NCBI GenBank assembly: GCA_949300345.1
Contig: CASGDR010000008.1
Coordinates: forward strand, 85,096-149,095
Source of the DNA: an uncultured bacterium
Lineage (GTDB): Bacteria > Bacillota_I > Bacilli_A > RFN20 > CAG-826
DNA: 64,000 bases
Reading direction: 5' to 3'
Within the stretch, counting starts at the first letter, position 1; the number at the start of each line of letters is the position of its first letter. Positions 9,000-17,323 of this stretch are shown piece by piece. A program made the translations under genes and the position numbers. A model generated the notes under the pieces. It did no database searches, was not told the origin of the DNA, and saw only the letters and a list, made by a program, of their open reading frames with translations.

Positions 9000-9862
9000 A
9001 TAGACTCTTAACCAGGATGCTGGAGTCCCAACTAAAGGGAAATCTTCTCCAAAAAAAGCATGCGATCGCTTTTCTCATCCAAGAAACCACCCTTTCGGGA
9101 CTATATAGAGGCGGCTTTTTCAACCATGCCGCTTTAAGAGGGGCATGTGCCCTATCCCTTTTCCATCTATTCGACCGCCATCAGGAAACAGTGGAGTTTT
9201 CCCTAACCAAGGAAGAAACCAGCTTCCAAATCGCCCACTACTTTCCTTACATACAAAACGAATATGCATCCTTGGGACTAAACTTGAGCATCAAGGAAGA
9301 GCCTACCATCCAAAACTCCCCTTTGAGGGAATTCACCATTACGGGGAATACCCAAGATCTTTTTGCCCTATGCTTTGGCGAAAACGCCATCTCGCAAGAG
9401 CTAAGCAAGGATGATGAAATCAGAGTCGGCGCAATCCTAGACACGCACCCCCAGGAAAAAGCCACCTATGAAACCAAGTACGGCTTATTGCCTTATCCCT
9501 ATCGGGCCAAGGTATTCACGCTGGATTGCATATTCGCCAACAACATAGAAGACATCCTTTATAAAGGTTGGAGGCATGGGCATAACGGAACCAACCTTTA
9601 TGATTTCGTCTTCTTACTTAGCAAGAAAGCTAAGGCCAACATTGTTTGTTTGGAATCAAACCTTATATATTCCGGCCATATCCGCCCAGGTTCCCATATA
9701 AGCCTAGATAGCCTAAAGACCATGCTTTTGAAACGCTTCCAAAGAACCGATTTCAAAGAGGCTAGAATCGAAGCCTTGGGTTATATCGATGATCCTAGGG
9801 CGGTTGATATTTGGAATGAAGCCTTCTTCATAAGCCTTCTAGATGCTCTAGAAGCCATATAA
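8996..9862 (+). CDS. AbiEii-like nucleotidyltransferase toxin (divergent)
   Basis: A 288-residue protein of the AbiEii/DUF1814 nucleotidyltransferase type, translationally coupled to the antitoxin by an ATGA overlap. The N-terminal ALRGACALSLFHLFDRH aligns with the family GG[TS]-AL motif. The later LYKGWRHGHNGTNLYDFVFLL corresponds to the K...R-D-L-Y-D motif. The usual catalytic S-E-D-x-D is here QETVEF, so the paired aspartates are not conserved, and the glycine-rich GGT is GAC. The protein may be diverged, inactive or of altered specificity. A hairpin follows its stop. Confidence 0.7.
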   Translation: MNRLLTRMLESQLKGNLLQKKHAIAFLIQETTLSGLYRGGFFNHAALRGACALSLFHLFDRHQETVEFSLTKEETSFQIAHYFPYIQNEYASLGLNLSIKEEPTIQNSPLREFTITGNTQDLFALCFGENAISQELSKDDEIRVGAILDTHPQEKATYETKYGLLPYPYRAKVFTLDCIFANNIEDILYKGWRHGHNGTNLYDFVFLLSKKAKANIVCLESNLIYSGHIRPGSHISLDSLKTMLLKRFQRTDFKEARIEALGYIDDPRAVDIWNEAFFISLLDALEAI

Positions 9863-9884
9863 AAAGCCCCGTTCGGGGCAATTT
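9861..9884 (-). terminator. Terminator between convergent AbiEii-like and pyrophosphatase genes
   Basis: GCCCC (9866-9870), loop GTTC, GGGGC (9875-9879). On the minus strand it is followed by five T residues, an ideal site for the pyrophosphatase gene. On the plus strand the tail is AATTTAT, so it may act weakly in both directions. Confidence 0.8.
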
Positions 9885-9901
9885 ATCCGGATACTTCCTT
9901 A

Positions 9902-10453
9902 CTATTTCTCAGGAAAGGCCTCGTTATAGCGCCTCATCCCGTCGGCGATGACTTCCTTGGCCCTATCCTGCCCGCATAAGGGACCGACTTCGGTCACCAT
10001 CCCCGGTTCAAGGTTCTTATAGACCCTGAAGAAATGGGCGATTTCATCCGAGCAGTGGGGAGGCAACTCCTTCATGCTTCTATAGGAGCCATAGACAGGG
10101 TCGTCGGGGCAAACGGCAATGATTTTTTCATCATCCTTGCCCTGGTCTTCCATCAGGATGACCCCAAGAGGTATGGCCCTGGCTAGAGCCAAGGGATGGA
10201 TGGCCCTAGAAGTAACAAGCAGGACATCGAGGGGATCCCCATCGCCCCCGAGGGTACGAGGAATGAAACCGTAGTTATATGGATAGTGCGTGGCGGTAGA
10301 CAAAATCCTATCCAGTCTCAAAGCCCCGGTCTTCTTGTCGAGTTCGTATTTGGTCGAAGAATCGGCCGAAATCTCGATGCAGGCCAAAAACTCTTCGGGC
10401 TTGATGTCTTCTTTGCTTACTGCGTGCCAGAGGTTCATGCCTAATGATACCAC
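9902..10453 (-). CDS. ppa: Inorganic pyrophosphatase, family I
   Basis: Cytoplasmic soluble pyrophosphatase (PPi to 2 Pi, Mg-dependent). Family motifs are complete: KYELDKKTGAL, LDR, HYPYNYGFIPRT, the DGDPLDVLL signature with three metal-binding aspartates, DDEKIIAVCPDDP, and VYKNLEP. Start choice: the open frame extends to an ATG at 10510 with no good ribosome site. The GTG at 10453 has AAGGAG 9 bp upstream, and the ATG at 10438 (MNLWHAV) matches the usual family N-terminus. I chose 10453; either internal start leaves the enzyme complete. Confidence 0.93.
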   Translation of the reverse strand: MVSLGMNLWHAVSKEDIKPEEFLACIEISADSSTKYELDKKTGALRLDRILSTATHYPYNYGFIPRTLGGDGDPLDVLLVTSRAIHPLALARAIPLGVILMEDQGKDDEKIIAVCPDDPVYGSYRSMKELPPHCSDEIAHFFRVYKNLEPGMVTEVGPLCGQDRAKEVIADGMRRYNEAFPEK

Positions 10454-10543
10454 ATACCTAGGCTCCTTATTCCCTTGAGGGAAATCAGGCTGGATTTTGG
10501 GATAATCCATAAATCAACGTCCAAATATGCATATAAATATGGT

Positions 10544-10637
10544 TTTTGACCAAATGGAGCGCATTTTGCTTGGATAACCTTCAATACTTTATCCAAAAGG
10601 AGGGATATTTTGACCAAATAAAATCACCGCAAAATGC
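10544..10637. repeat. Paired direct and inverted repeats in the ppa / oxidoreductase intergenic region
   Basis: TTTTGACCAAAT occurs at 10544-10555 and again at 10608-10619. Each copy is followed by a half of an inverted repeat, GCATTTTGC (10561-10569) and GCAAAATGC (10629-10637). The block lies between divergent genes, as an operator would. ATAAAATCACCGCAAAA (10618-10634) recurs exactly at 47181-47197. Confidence 0.55.
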
Positions 10638-10696
10638 AATTGACTATCAGTTCGGTAAATTTTTACTGATTTCTCTATCACCTTGTTGCGCGGAAC

Positions 10697-10718
10697 TATA
10701 ATCCCTATAAAGAAGGAG
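10697..10718 (+). promoter_or_regulatory. -10 box and ribosome site of the FAD oxidoreductase gene
   Basis: A perfect TATAAT (10697-10702) lies 30 bp before the ATG, with AAGGAG at 10713-10718. No good -35 is spaced 16-18 bp upstream (TCTATC at 17 bp), so the promoter may need an activator. Confidence 0.45.
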
Positions 10719-10731
10719 TTTTAGCTATAAA

Positions 10732-11996
10732 ATGGCTAACACCATAGAAAGAATCTGCATCATCGGCGGAGGCCCGGCTGGGCTTTCGGCTGCCATGTAC
10801 CTCGAAAAGAAGGGATACACGGACTACGACATCTATGAGAATGACAACCGCGTCGGCGGCAAGTGCTGCTCCCAGCACGTCACCATGACCGAGGACGGCA
10901 AGGTCATCTATCCCTTCGAGCCCAAGAAGAACATCCTAAACGGCAAGATCTTCGGCCTTATCAAGATGAAGAAGGCCGTCAAGAAGCTCGCCAAGCTGAT
11001 GAAGACCAAGTATGCCGGCTATGCCCTCTAAGGACACCGCGGCGTCCCCTCTGGCAAATACGAAGGCCTTGATCCCACAACCCCGGAGATGAAGCGCATC
11101 CAGGGCGAAAACCCGAATCTGAAGGATCTATGCCTCCCCTTCACCCAATTCTGCAAGCTCAACAAGATCGAAACGGTCATGCGCATCTGGATCGGCCCCT
11201 TTACCAGCTTTGGCTATGGCTACTTCGATGAGATGCCGGCCGCCTATGTCCTGAAGTACTTCGACGTGGAAACCACCCTCGAGTTCATCGCCATGAGGCT
11301 ATGGACCTGGAAGGAAGGCACCGAATACATCTGGGCCAATCTCAACGAAGCCATCAAGCATCCGGCCATCTTGAAGATCGAAGTTGTCAAGGTGGTACGT
11401 AAGAACGGCAAGATCCATGTCACCGTGAAGGACGAAAAGGGCGAGAGGACGGAAGTCTATGACAAGCTCATCGTCACTACCCCGCTTGACCTATTCGCCC
11501 AGATCGCCGATGCGGATGAAGAAGAAAAGGACCTCTTCTTCAAGATCGTCCACGAGAAGTACATCTCGATGGCCTGCCGCCCACTCAAGGGACAGAACCC
11601 CCCATCTACGCCTACATCTTCGACAACATGACCCCCGACCGTCTCGGACATCTCATGGTCTATTGCAAGAGGTGGCACGACATCGTCGAGCAGCCGGTCA
11701 CTACCTACACCCTCCGCAACCACAAGGGCGACGAGGACGTGACCTATGAGTATGCCCGCAAGACCACTCTTGATGACATGAAGCTCTGCGGCGTCGAGGT
11801 CAAAGACGTCATCATCGAGCAGGAATGGTACTATTGCCCCCACGTCTATGCCGAGGAATATGCTAATGGCAGGTATGACAAGGTCGAAGCCAAGCAGGGC
11901 CAGCGCGGCACCTATTATGCCGGCGAGGTCATGAGCTTCGGCGATATGGAAGAAACCGTCGAATATTCCAAGGATTTGGTTGACCGCTTCTTCTAA
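10732..11996 (+). pseudogene. FAD-dependent amine-oxidase-like oxidoreductase, broken by a stop and a frameshift
   Basis: The N-terminus IERICIIGGGPAGLSAAMYLE is a dinucleotide-binding motif, followed by YENDNRVGGKC, typical of FAD amine oxidase/NAD(P)-binding proteins. An in-frame TAA at 11029-11031 interrupts after YAGYAL, and the same frame resumes with GHRGVPSGKYEGLDP. At the C-run near 11595-11605 (six C) the frame shifts, and YAYIFDNMTPDRLGH continues to a stop at 11996. KLIVTTPLDLFAQIAD fits the FAD-domain return. Restored length about 420 residues. Both lesions would have to be errors for the gene to be active. A good ribosome site is still present. Confidence 0.75.
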
Positions 11997-12015
11997 TTGA
12001 AATAACCAATGGGAC

Positions 12016-12040
12016 AGGGTCAGCCTCTGGCCCTTTTCTT
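12016..12040 (+). terminator. Rho-independent terminator
   Basis: AGGGTCAG (12016-12023), loop CCT, CTGGCCCT (12027-12034), then TTTCTT. An 8-bp stem including one G-U pair, 20 bp after the oxidoreductase stop. Confidence 0.8.
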
Positions 12041-12064
12041 ATATTTGAAGGATATAATCCTTTT

Positions 12065-13078
12065 ATGATCATCACTCCGCCTTATCTAGATAAAAAGCAT
12101 CCTACGATGGCCTTGGTGGCACCTTCATTCGGGGTCAATGCCGAGCCTTATTTCTCAAGCTTGGAAAAAACCATCAAGAACCTGGTTAGATCCGGCTTCA
12201 ACATCAAAGTGGGCCCCAATGTCTATCTTGCTGATGGGGTGGTGGCCAGCAATACCCCTGAGGCTAGGGCCAGGGAATTCATGGATGCCTATGAGGATGA
12301 GGATGTCGACCTTATTGTCTCCGTCGGCGGGGGCGAGACCATGTGCGAGATTCTGCCTTATATCGGTTTTGAAAAGCTAAAGTCCTTGCCGCCGAAATGG
12401 TTCATGGGTTTTAGCGACAACACCAACCTGGTCTATACCCTGACTACCTTATCCGGGATCAAGGCCATATACGGTCCCTGCGCCCCCTCTTTCTTTGACT
12501 ATCCCTACAGGTATGATTTGCTTGATGCATTAAGGCTACTAAGGGGCGAAAAGGAGTTTGTTTCCTATCCTAAGTGGACCATGGGCAAAAGTGAGGAGGA
12601 TAAACCCCTAGCCAAACCACAATATAGGAAGTTGGCTAAGCCCAAAGCCTATGGCTACAACAAGCCTATAGAAGGCACTTTACTAGGCGGCTGCCTTGAT
12701 TGCATCTCTAACCTCATGGGCACTCCCTACATGAGGTTTACTCCCTTCATCGAAGAAAACGCGCCCACCATCCTTTTCTTAGAATGCTGCGACCTGAACC
12801 CACTGTCCTTCCGAAGGGCTTTGTTCCAGCTGCGTGAAGCTGGGTATTTCCAAGGTTGTGCCCTCTTGCTACTCGGCCGCCCTTTCCATTATGGGGAGAA
12901 GATATTCGGGGTGAGCTTCGAGTCCGCCGCCTTGGACATGCTCGGAAACCTAGGCTTCCCCATCGTCTTTGACTTTTCCCTTGGGCATCTACCTCCCTCC
13001 ATGCCCCTCATCAATGGGGCCAAGGCCAGGGTTGAAGTGCTAGAAAGCGGCCAAATCAAACTCACCTACCTAGACTAA
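12065..13078 (+). CDS. LD-carboxypeptidase, S66 family (LdcA/MccF-like)
   Basis: A 337-residue serine peptidase of family S66, which removes the terminal D-Ala from muropeptide tetrapeptides (LdcA) or detoxifies acylated peptides (MccF). The catalytic triad is visible: Ser117 in GFSDNTN, Glu240 in LFLECCD and His308 in SLGHLPPSMPLING. SVGGGETMCEILPYI is the oxyanion region. No signal peptide, so cytoplasmic recycling is likely. The long insertion KWTMGKSEEDKPLAKPQ is more typical of the MccF side. A TATAAT lies only 6 bp ahead of the ATG, so the true promoter is uncertain. Confidence 0.85.
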   Translation: MIITPPYLDKKHPTMALVAPSFGVNAEPYFSSLEKTIKNLVRSGFNIKVGPNVYLADGVVASNTPEARAREFMDAYEDEDVDLIVSVGGGETMCEILPYIGFEKLKSLPPKWFMGFSDNTNLVYTLTTLSGIKAIYGPCAPSFFDYPYRYDLLDALRLLRGEKEFVSYPKWTMGKSEEDKPLAKPQYRKLAKPKAYGYNKPIEGTLLGGCLDCISNLMGTPYMRFTPFIEENAPTILFLECCDLNPLSFRRALFQLREAGYFQGCALLLLGRPFHYGEKIFGVSFESAALDMLGNLGFPIVFDFSLGHLPPSMPLINGAKARVEVLESGQIKLTYLD

Positions 13079-13227
13079 GAAAGAATGCTCCATCATCCTA
13101 AATTGCGGGGATTTTGGAAGAATATGGATACATTAGCAACCCAAAGTTGCGGAATTTATAACCAGAATCGCTAGTCTAGCCCTAACGGAAAACCCAATAA
13201 TAAAGCCGCAAAAAGGAGGCAATCGCC

Positions 13228-14166
13228 ATGGATGTAGAAACCGGAAATAGACTCGCCGAATACCGTAAGAAGTTCGGCCTCTCCCAAGAAGAACTCGCCG
13301 ATAGGCTAGGCGTATCGCGCCAGGCCGTCAGCAAATGGGAAAGGTGCGAATCCTCTCCCGATACCGATAACCTCATCGCCCTTAGCAAGCTCTACGGCAT
13401 TACTTTGGATGAATTGCTCAATAGCGATCCCAAGGAAGGCCTTAGGGAGAAGCCTGGAAAGGAAGAAGTGGGCCCCTCTATGGAGCAGCAAACCAAAGAG
13501 GAGGAAGAAACCAAAGGCAAAAAGAAGCCATCCATCAATATCAATGGGACCATCAATCTCGGATACGGGGGCGATCAGGTCCATATCGCTCCGGACGGAA
13601 TCCATATCAAGGACGGGGAGGATGAGATCCATATCGCAAAAGACGGCATCCATATCAGTGATGAGGAGGATGATGTCCATATCCATGGAAATGGAACCAT
13701 CCATTTTGAAGAAAAAGACATCCATGGCCGCCTCTTCGATTATGATGGGAAATACAACTACTATAAGCCATCGACCCTCAAGGCCATCCGGGCCATAAGG
13801 GCCATTACCATCTCCCTTCTTGGAATCGGGGCCCTTGTCTCATATATGGTCGTCGGATCCTTGTTTCCGGAGTGCTGGTCTTATCTATGGACCCTCATCT
13901 TCATCCCCTTTGTGGTAGACTCCGTCTTCTCTTGCATCCTCAAACGCAGGGTCGAGCCCTTCAACATCGTGTTCCTGGTAGTAGGAATCTATCTCTTCCT
14001 AGGCTTATACCTAGGCCTATGGCATCCGACCTGGGTCATCTTCTTCGCCATCCCCCTCTTCTATGCGATCGCCTCGACCATAGATACATCCATATGCGGT
14101 AAGAAATGGCATTTCCATCAAGTCATAGATAGCGATGACTATATAGGAAAAGAAGACCAAGACTAA
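13228..14166 (+). CDS. XRE-type HTH regulator with His-rich repeats and membrane helices
   Basis: A 312-residue protein. The N-terminal Xre/Cro HTH (NRLAEYRKKFGLSQEELADR, VSRQAVSKWE) is unmistakable. After a charged linker come three 16-residue repeats at about 110-155, of form DQVHIAPDGIHIKD / DEIHIAKDGIHISD / DDVHIHGNGTIHF, predicted as beta strands with His on alternating positions. Four hydrophobic helices follow (about 192-290). A membrane-tethered regulator that senses a metal, pH or envelope signal is conceivable, but that is inference. AAGGAGG gives an excellent ribosome site. A strong terminator follows, so it is monocistronic. Confidence 0.75.
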   Translation: MDVETGNRLAEYRKKFGLSQEELADRLGVSRQAVSKWERCESSPDTDNLIALSKLYGITLDELLNSDPKEGLREKPGKEEVGPSMEQQTKEEEETKGKKKPSININGTINLGYGGDQVHIAPDGIHIKDGEDEIHIAKDGIHISDEEDDVHIHGNGTIHFEEKDIHGRLFDYDGKYNYYKPSTLKAIRAIRAITISLLGIGALVSYMVVGSLFPECWSYLWTLIFIPFVVDSVFSCILKRRVEPFNIVFLVVGIYLFLGLYLGLWHPTWVIFFAIPLFYAIASTIDTSICGKKWHFHQVIDSDDYIGKEDQD

Positions 14167-14186
14167 TTAGCCCATTCCTTTCTATT

Positions 14187-14227
14187 CCCCGCCTCTAGGC
14201 AAGGTAGCGAGGCGGGGTTTTATTTTC
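14187..14227 (+). terminator. Strong Rho-independent terminator
   Basis: CCCCGCCTC (14187-14195) and GAGGCGGGG (14209-14217) form a perfect 9-bp stem with a 13-base loop, followed by TTTTATTTTC. Confidence 0.93.
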
Positions 14228-14278
14228 TTCGTGCGGGAATTGCAGGGTAATCAATGAAGATCTAATGCTAGTTGGAAC

Positions 14279-14349
14279 AAAAAAAGAGCCTTCCATGGAA
14301 CGGCAGTGGCTAACCCCCTAAATGAGCCAGGCCATTCCATGGAAAGCCC
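14279..14349 (-). terminator. Long hairpin terminator with two TTCCATGGAA palindromes
   Basis: Two copies of TTCCATGGAA (14291-14300 and 14335-14344) lie within longer complementary arms, roughly 19 bp with G-U pairs around a 27-base loop. On the minus strand the stem ends in GGCTC and is followed by seven T, so it terminates the TIR-like gene. Confidence 0.8.
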
Positions 14350-14360
14350 CTTGAATCGGT

Positions 14361-14867
14361 TTATATGACTGGTTCAATCAGATCGATGTCCCTCTTGTAT
14401 ATGGCCCTGGCGATGGCCTCGGTAGCATGCGACAAAAAGAATGCTTCCTTACAAAGGACGCAGTAATCTTCGTCATGGTCTAAAGTAGAGGGGCCGCATT
14501 TGGCTCCCCTATCAAGGGTTTTGCTTAGGTTCTTGGCGACGAGGTCAGGAAGGATTGTTTTATCTAGTTCGACACCATCCTGAAGAACGGCAACTAGAGC
14601 CTTGTGCCTATATAAAGCCCCCCCCGTCTTTTCCATCTGGGTGAGGGCCAATCTTAATTCCTCATCCATCAAGGCTTCGTTTGCCCCAGCGATGATGGCT
14701 ATGAGGATATCGCAGCCGTCGATCAGTTCCTTGGCCTTTTGGCTTGAGAAAGATGGCCTATCCAGGAACTCCCCTTGCCCATTGAGCATATTTAGGACCT
14801 TGTCCCTATACGGGGCACCGCTAGATCCATATGATAGGTATGCTTTTTTGTTGCCTTGATATTTCAT
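14361..14867 (-). CDS. TIR-like (DUF1863/MTH538-type) domain protein
   Basis: A 168-residue protein. KKAYLSYGSSG at the N-terminus looks like the first beta strand of TIR-like domains. AKELIDGCDILIAIIAGAN followed by ALMDEELRLAL corresponds to the strand-D/helix region with the candidate catalytic Glu. The C-terminus contains Cys and His residues (DYCVLCKEAFFLSHAT). I chose the ATG at 14867 rather than the upstream TTG at 14912, because the extra residues look unrelated; neither has a strong ribosome site. Such proteins act in NAD-based defence (Thoeris ThsB), but no ThsA-like partner is adjacent. Family assignment is tentative. Confidence 0.5.
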   Translation of the reverse strand: MKYQGNKKAYLSYGSSGAPYRDKVLNMLNGQGEFLDRPSFSSQKAKELIDGCDILIAIIAGANEALMDEELRLALTQMEKTGGALYRHKALVAVLQDGVELDKTILPDLVAKNLSKTLDRGAKCGPSTLDHDEDYCVLCKEAFFLSHATEAIARAIYKRDIDLIEPVI

Positions 14868-15049
14868 CGACGATAGGTATTTGCAGGTAGTAAAAAGAAA
14901 CCATAAAGGCAAGGGATTATCAAGGCACTTTAGGTTGTGAAAATGACTATGGAAATCAAAATGGCGACAAAACTATATAGGCCGATGATTTTAAAGCTAA
15001 TTGTTCAGACACATTTTGTTATTTAACGCCTTTCAATTGGTTGTAGGGA

Positions 15050-15220
15050 TTGATTGAAACGCATCAAGGAGTTTGGGTTGATTGGCTTGATGATCTAGAA
15101 ATGATATGGCAATTCAATGTAACCGAATTCCGGGCCTTCAAGGATGAAAAAGAGGATTGGAGAATATGCAGCAAGGATGTAGGCGTCCTCTTAAAATACG
15201 ATGAAAAGGCCCTTCATTGA
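15050..15220 (+). pseudogene. Short coding remnant of unknown origin
   Basis: An open frame of 56 codons from a TTG, reading GVWVDWLDDLEMIWQF, then RAFKDEKEDWRICSKDVGVL, to a TGA. Its acidic, Trp-rich, protein-like composition suggests a real C-terminal fragment. No ribosome site and no recognised family. Confidence 0.3.
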
Positions 15221-15413
15221 CAATTTGAATGGTTGATTGAGTAGGGCGCCACCCCTATCAATGAAAATACATAAGGGACGGTTAGGATTGACCCTCAACG
15301 CCTAGTCGTTCCTTGTTGAGTTTCCGAATTGCAAAAGGGTTCTGTCAATCTCTTGGCTTCTTTGTATGAAGAATAGGGCGCATATTAGAGGGAGATCAGC
15401 ATATCAATCCCGT

Positions 15414-15535
15414 TCACGGAAAATCGCAGTAATTGAATTGCTTGCGTTCAATGCGGACTGATGCCTTCCTCTTCCCATAGTAAAAAAAGGCCTTGCCCTT
15501 TACGGCATTGAGCTCGTCGGTGATGAGGACGACGA
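15414..15535 (-). pseudogene. Short coding remnant of unknown origin
   Basis: About 40 codons reading FVVLITDELNAVKGKAFFYY and then GKRKASVRIERKQFNYCDFP before a TGA, with another TGA just upstream. Protein-like composition suggests the end of a decayed gene; family not recognised. Confidence 0.3.
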
Positions 15536-15615
15536 ACAAAAATCACCTAGGGCTTTTGCCCTTCATAGCAGATTTATATAGCCGTAATGCAATAGACCAA
15601 ACATTCAGTATGCAA

Positions 15616-16824
15616 TTACCCTTTTCGCTCTTTGTCACTAGAAACGTCCGAGGGGCTCTGAGAATCGTCGGGTTTACCTTTTCCAATCGCGGCACGTAGT
15701 TGCGTGCTGCTAGTTTGGACCGTGTACGGGAGATATATCACTTTGCCCCCGCGTTCACCCAGAAATTTCTCATACCTTGCAAACCTCTCCGTTCCTTTGT
15801 AGTCGGATCCCACGAATAGGTAGTCGAAGCGAATATCATCCCAAGCGTCGGTATCTTCGTTGGTGCACACAATGACGTCATCCACATATCTGATTCCCCT
15901 AAGGATTTCCATTCTTTCATCCAAGGGAATAAACACTTCCTTGCCTTTATGGCTACCGTCGGGGTGAACGCCTACGACCAGCACATCACAATGCTTCTTG
16001 GCATTGCGCAACAAATTGAGATGGCCGATGTGGAACAAATCGAAAGTACCTGTCAAATATCCGACTTTTATTTTTGGCTTGTTCTGCAGATGGGAGCCCT
16101 TGAGTTTGTATCCAAGACTTGATTTGCCAAAACCTATGGGGTCTTGGTTATACGAAGCGAGAACCCCTTTGTAGGTCTGCTCCCAATTCGGGGTATAAAA
16201 TTCGTCCCTATTTTCCATATGCAGGAGCATCTCTTCTGCAATCGCCCGAATCTCTTCCTTCTGTTCCTTGGAAGGCTCATCGACATCGTGGAACGCCGTT
16301 CCGGGGATTTTGCCTGGAGCCACATCAAGAATCCTATTCTTTGTGTCTTTGGCAGACAGTTCGGCATTGGCCGCTTCTATGAACTTGGCCAAAGCGGCTT
16401 TTGATGCTGAGTAGACGGCATAAAGCGGGGAAGAAATAAATCCGGCGATGCTTGTTACAACGGCACAATGGAATGTTTCTGTGCTGGCAATCTTAGGATA
16501 ATAATGAGCCAAGATCTGAATGATGGACTCAGAGTTCACCTTTAGGGTTTTGGAAATCTCGGCACTAGCAAAGGTTTCCAACCAGCAAAGCCTGCCGATG
16601 CCCGCGGTAATGACCAACGTGTCGATATCCAATCCCAATAGTTCCTTGTATGACTGGGTTAAGTCTTCCTGGATAAACGTGGCATTCGAATCGCCATCGA
16701 TTATTTGCGGTTTGGAATAATCAGATACATATATGTGTTTTGCGGGGTATTTCTTTCGAATTGCCCGATAAAGCTCGCTACCGAGTCCCCCGCAACCAAC
16801 CAAAAGAACGCTTCTGTGTTTCAT
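15616..16824 (-). CDS. Bifunctional SDR oxidoreductase / cytidylyltransferase (CDP-polyol synthesis)
   Basis: A 402-residue fusion. The N-terminal short-chain reductase (1-230) has VLLVGCGGLGSELYR, Ser125 in TSIAG and Tyr138-x3-Lys142 in YSASK. The C-terminal domain (about 251-385) is a TagD/GCT-type cytidylyltransferase with GTFDLFHIGH (His265, His268), GVHPDGSHKGK and QTSSTQL. It would make a polyol phosphate and couple it to CMP, giving CDP-glycerol, CDP-ribitol or a related donor. Known CDP-ribitol fusions place the transferase first; here the order is reversed. A LicD-type transferase in the same operon direction could use the product. Substrate unproven. The C-terminal 20 residues are a charged, low-complexity tail. 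Confidence 0.8.
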   Translation of the reverse strand: MKHRSVLLVGCGGLGSELYRAIRKKYPAKHIYVSDYSKPQIIDGDSNATFIQEDLTQSYKELLGLDIDTLVITAGIGRLCWLETFASAEISKTLKVNSESIIQILAHYYPKIASTETFHCAVVTSIAGFISSPLYAVYSASKAALAKFIEAANAELSAKDTKNRILDVAPGKIPGTAFHDVDEPSKEQKEEIRAIAEEMLLHMENRDEFYTPNWEQTYKGVLASYNQDPIGFGKSSLGYKLKGSHLQNKPKIKVGYLTGTFDLFHIGHLNLLRNAKKHCDVLVVGVHPDGSHKGKEVFIPLDERMEILRGIRYVDDVIVCTNEDTDAWDDIRFDYLFVGSDYKGTERFARYEKFLGERGGKVIYLPYTVQTSSTQLRAAIGKGKPDDSQSPSDVSSDKERKG

Positions 16825-17323
16825 TGCATTATTTTATTACACTCGACATGTTTATGAAATTGATTACGTGAAATATGGTCTATGTCTTGTAGATTCATAA
16901 GATGAACATGGATACTGCGATCATTTTGGCTGGGGAGTTGGGAGTCGGATGCAACAGAACATCCTAAGATAAGTTCTTACCTTCAAAGGCAATCCCATTC
17001 TTGTCTATATCCTTGAAGCCTTTCAAAAACACCCTAACGTCGAGAGCAAAGTTCTGAAGGTTGGCAGGAGCCGCGGCCCTTGGTTTAGGCATCCTCACCA
17101 TCGAGTTGGGAGGAACGACATATTTCTCTTTGGGAACTGAAAAGAACATCAAAGCGTATGAAGACATCTTGTGTTATGTAAACTCGACTGCTGAAAAGCT
17201 TCGACTCTTCTTCCTTTTGATTACGGGAGGAAAAGGTACTCTGCTTTCCTTAATGGTGGGTTTGTTTCTCTCAAGAAACAGCGGGCGAGGGCTACACCCG
17301 GCTATTTCATGTACACAAGATCC
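16825..17323. other. Intergenic gap within the polysaccharide locus
   Basis: About 500 bp. A 67-codon minus-strand frame (16964-17167; YVVPPNSMVRMPKPRAAAP) and an overlapping plus-strand frame exist, but neither shows a known domain or ribosome site. A TGTTTCT/AGAAACA hairpin near 17267-17284, downstream of the glycosyltransferase gene, lacks a T run. The gap may be a deleted gene or the leader of the fusion gene. Confidence 0.4.

Larger units (their letters stand above)
14913..15613. other. Gene-remnant region
   Basis: About 700 bp without an intact gene, but with two short coding-like traces on opposite strands, described separately. Likely eroded gene ends left by past rearrangements at the boundary of the polysaccharide locus. 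Confidence 0.45.

Noticed and set aside
7740..11031. In-frame TAA codons in two genes as possible recoding
   Set aside because: All other genes end normally at TAA, the two proteins are unrelated and no recoding signal is visible; decay is simpler.
14281..14349. TTCCATGGAA repeats as ends of a small mobile element
   Set aside because: The arms form one hairpin followed by a T run after the TIR-like gene, which fits a terminator; no target duplication or internal gene.
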